Shown: one piece after another, positions 62,312 through 64,000 of the stretch
Layout: each line of letters opens with the position of its first letter
Position numbering within the stretch: the first letter of the stretch is position 1
Assembly: GCA_964452085.1 (NCBI GenBank)
Contig: CAYVKL010000004.1
Location: forward strand, 1 to 64,000
DNA length: 64,000 bases
Origin: Methanobacterium sp964452085
GTDB lineage: Archaea; Methanobacteriota; Methanobacteria; Methanobacteriales; Methanobacteriaceae
Direction: 5' to 3'
Program-made: the position numbers and the translations under genes
The notes under the pieces: model-generated
Databases searched by the model: none
The model's input: the letters and a program-made list of their open reading frames with translations, nothing else
What the model was told of the DNA's origin: nothing

Positions 62312-62600
62312 AATTCTTTTTTCAAATTTTTTTTAAAATATTTTTGATTAGGATATTTATTTTATTTTGAAATCAATCATCAAAGTTGATACTTACTATG
62401 AAAAAATATATATGATATGAAAATGCATTCATAAAAAAAAAATTAATATATATTAATGAACATAATTTATATAATAAATAAAAATAGGCACTTAAAAAAT
62501 ATCCAGAATTCCTTAACCTTTTTATTATCATTAAATAGGAATTCTTTGATTTCATTAAAATATTCGTCTTAAAAGTTAATGAAACATAAGGAGGGGGAGA
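62312..62600. other. Intergenic region with T-tracts
   Basis: AT-rich DNA with repeated T-runs (62319-62345) acting as a terminator, then the promoter region of the vWA gene. A strong AAGGAGGGGGA site ends it at about 62588-62598. No other gene was seen. Confidence 0.5.
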
Positions 62601-64000
62601 ATGCCAAAAAAATTATTTTTAATGAGTTTATTTACCTTAGTCCTCATGCTTTTTATGGCCGGATCAGTATGTGCCCAAGAGCCTGTAGAAGCAAATAAAA
62701 CTGCTAATGTAACCGGGGTGGATACAGCCACGGTTCACATAGTAGTTAATGGGTCCAGTAATTCAACCAGACTTCCTGCCGACGTGGTTTTTGCCATAGA
62801 CGCTTCTGGAAGTATGAGTACCAGTGACCCCACAGGTCTTAGGAAAACTGGAGCAATTAGTTTCATAAATAAAATGAACAGCTCCACTGATATGGTGGGA
62901 GTAGTAAATTGGGCTAACGTAATAAAACAGCAGCAAGGTTTAACCAATAATTTCGCCCAGGCTATTAACGTGGTGAACCAGAACACTCCAGGAGGAACCA
63001 CTAATGGTGCTCTGGCCATGGAAACATCAATCAATATACTTAGTTTATCATCACTTCCAGCTAATCAAAGAAACATCATCTTACTAACAGACGGACTCTT
63101 CAACGCAGGTGGTAATGCAACACACAATCCAGACCAAAGGGCGATATATTTTGCTACACTGGCGAAAAGTCTGGGATACAATGTCTACACCATAGGTTTG
63201 GGACCTGATGTTGATCCTGTTGTATTAACCCAGATGGCATCCGTTATCAATGGAGTACCGCAATATTATTTTGCCAACAATGCCTCGGTCATTGACAGCA
63301 TTTATAACCAAATATTCCAAAGCATAACCACTAAAGCTAAAAATATCACTGTCACCGATGTTGTACCCAATTATATGACCTATGTAGGAGCTACCATTGC
63401 TCCAACAACCAATGTTTTAAACCCGGATGGTACCCGAACCTTAACCTGGTATATACCAAGTCTGGGTCAGGGACAAACCTGGAACGTGAGTTACGATTTA
63501 ATGTCGCTGAAGAACGGATTCAACATTCCCACCAACGTCTTGGCAAACGTCACTTACACAGACCCCAATAACATCACAGGTAACATAACTTTACCCATAC
63601 CACTAGTGGATTTCCCAGCAAATCTTAATGTGACCAAAGAAGGAACTCCTGAGCCAATTTGGCCCGGTGGCTTGTTAGATTACCACATGACCATAAAAAA
63701 TAATGGCCCACATACTGCCTGGAACGTAAGCTTTAGCGACACCATACCTGCAGCTTTAACTAGCGGAGTTGAATACTCTCTGAATAATGTTAACTGGAAT
63801 CCTTACACCTCAGGACAGAATGTAGTTCTTGGAAACCTTGCGGTTGGTCAGACGGTTGATTTCTGGATTAGAGGTATTGTTAATATTAATGCCCCAGTCC
63901 CAGGTACTATCATCAACACGGTGAATGCTTATCTTAATGGAACATTTAATAACAGCGCTACCGCAATCAACAATTTAATACCCGCAGCAGACCTGGCCAT
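62601..64000 (+). CDS. Secreted vWA-domain/DUF11 surface protein, runs off the window
   Basis: The first 466 codons are seen and the frame is open at the right edge. A signal peptide (to about residue 25, GSVCAQE) precedes a vWA domain with intact MIDAS DASGSMS (D67, S69, S71), TTNGALAM and LTDGLFN. An Ig-like domain and DUF11 domains starting LNVTKEGTPEP follow. The layout fits archaeal surface adhesins that bind ligands through a metal at the MIDAS. ATG 62601 follows a very strong binding site. It is expected to end in a membrane anchor beyond the window. Confidence 0.85.
   Translation, partial: MPKKLFLMSLFTLVLMLFMAGSVCAQEPVEANKTANVTGVDTATVHIVVNGSSNSTRLPADVVFAIDASGSMSTSDPTGLRKTGAISFINKMNSSTDMVGVVNWANVIKQQQGLTNNFAQAINVVNQNTPGGTTNGALAMETSINILSLSSLPANQRNIILLTDGLFNAGGNATHNPDQRAIYFATLAKSLGYNVYTIGLGPDVDPVVLTQMASVINGVPQYYFANNASVIDSIYNQIFQSITTKAKNITVTDVVPNYMTYVGATIAPTTNVLNPDGTRTLTWYIPSLGQGQTWNVSYDLMSLKNGFNIPTNVLANVTYTDPNNITGNITLPIPLVDFPANLNVTKEGTPEPIWPGGLLDYHMTIKNNGPHTAWNVSFSDTIPAALTSGVEYSLNNVNWNPYTSGQNVVLGNLAVGQTVDFWIRGIVNINAPVPGTIINTVNAYLNGTFNNSATAINNLIPAADLA

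Noticed and set aside
1..64000. tRNA, rRNA, CRISPR array or insertion sequence
   Set aside because: No tRNA T-loop (GGTTCRAAYC) on either strand, no regularly spaced palindromic repeats with unique spacers, no transposase-like frame, and no rRNA-like GC-rich block were found by eye.

Overview
The window reads as a piece of a draft genome from a methanogenic archaeon of the order Methanobacteriales, most likely Methanobacterium or a close relative. The signs are AT-rich DNA with GGAGGTGA-type ribosome binding sites and TATA promoters, a cofH gene for coenzyme F420, NucS, a response regulator with a methanogen-type output domain, an MTH538-type TIR-like protein, and very large secreted beta-helix adhesin-like proteins of the kind these pseudomurein-walled archaea carry. 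No rRNA, tRNA, CRISPR array, insertion sequence or replication origin was seen. Two runs of exactly 100 N mark scaffold gaps, both inside repetitive adhesin genes.

Layout. 0-11 kb is mostly single-gene housekeeping and small membrane genes: a ribbon-helix-helix regulator, a GMC-type flavoprotein with a ferredoxin-like cysteine motif, a DtxR-type regulator, a HEAT-repeat protein, a HIT protein, an MFS exporter, an M48 protease and NucS. 11-18 kb is a compact signalling island: a membrane serine/threonine kinase, two membrane FHA proteins, an M6-type metalloprotease, a 73-residue protein sharing a YKKGY-type motif with the protease tail, a TM/coiled protein and a PPP-like phosphatase. It looks like a complete eukaryote-like phosphorylation circuit. 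18-24 kb holds a zinc-ribbon protein, a MoxR ATPase with its CoxE-like vWA partner, a zinc-ribbon/TM/M14-like peptidase, a DUF308 protein and an AI-2E-family permease.

24-44 kb is a cell-surface island: four giant adhesin-like genes, two secreted class-C-beta-lactamase-family proteins, a LytS-type sensor fused to a degenerate SpoIIE-type domain, and decayed remnants (a beta-carbonic-anhydrase-like pseudogene, adhesin C-terminal scraps, duplicated intergenic segments). These point to repeated duplication, recombination and decay.

44-57 kb carries an orphan TIR-like protein, surface hydrolases, a nitrilase-family amidase, a second HEAT protein, a PAS/GAF histidine kinase and response regulator, nudC-cofH, an aspartate 4-decarboxylase and a secreted GATase-like protein. 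57.8-62 kb is a PadR-ABC ATPase-ABC permease-PQQ propeller operon with a visible palindromic operator over the promoter. The window ends inside a secreted vWA/DUF11 protein.

A recurring oddity is that four genes show a good ribosome binding site and an open frame but no ATG, GTG or TTG at the expected place. The best-placed codons are ATA, ATC or ATT, which suggests near-cognate initiation. All functional names are inferred from motifs read by eye; no database search was run.
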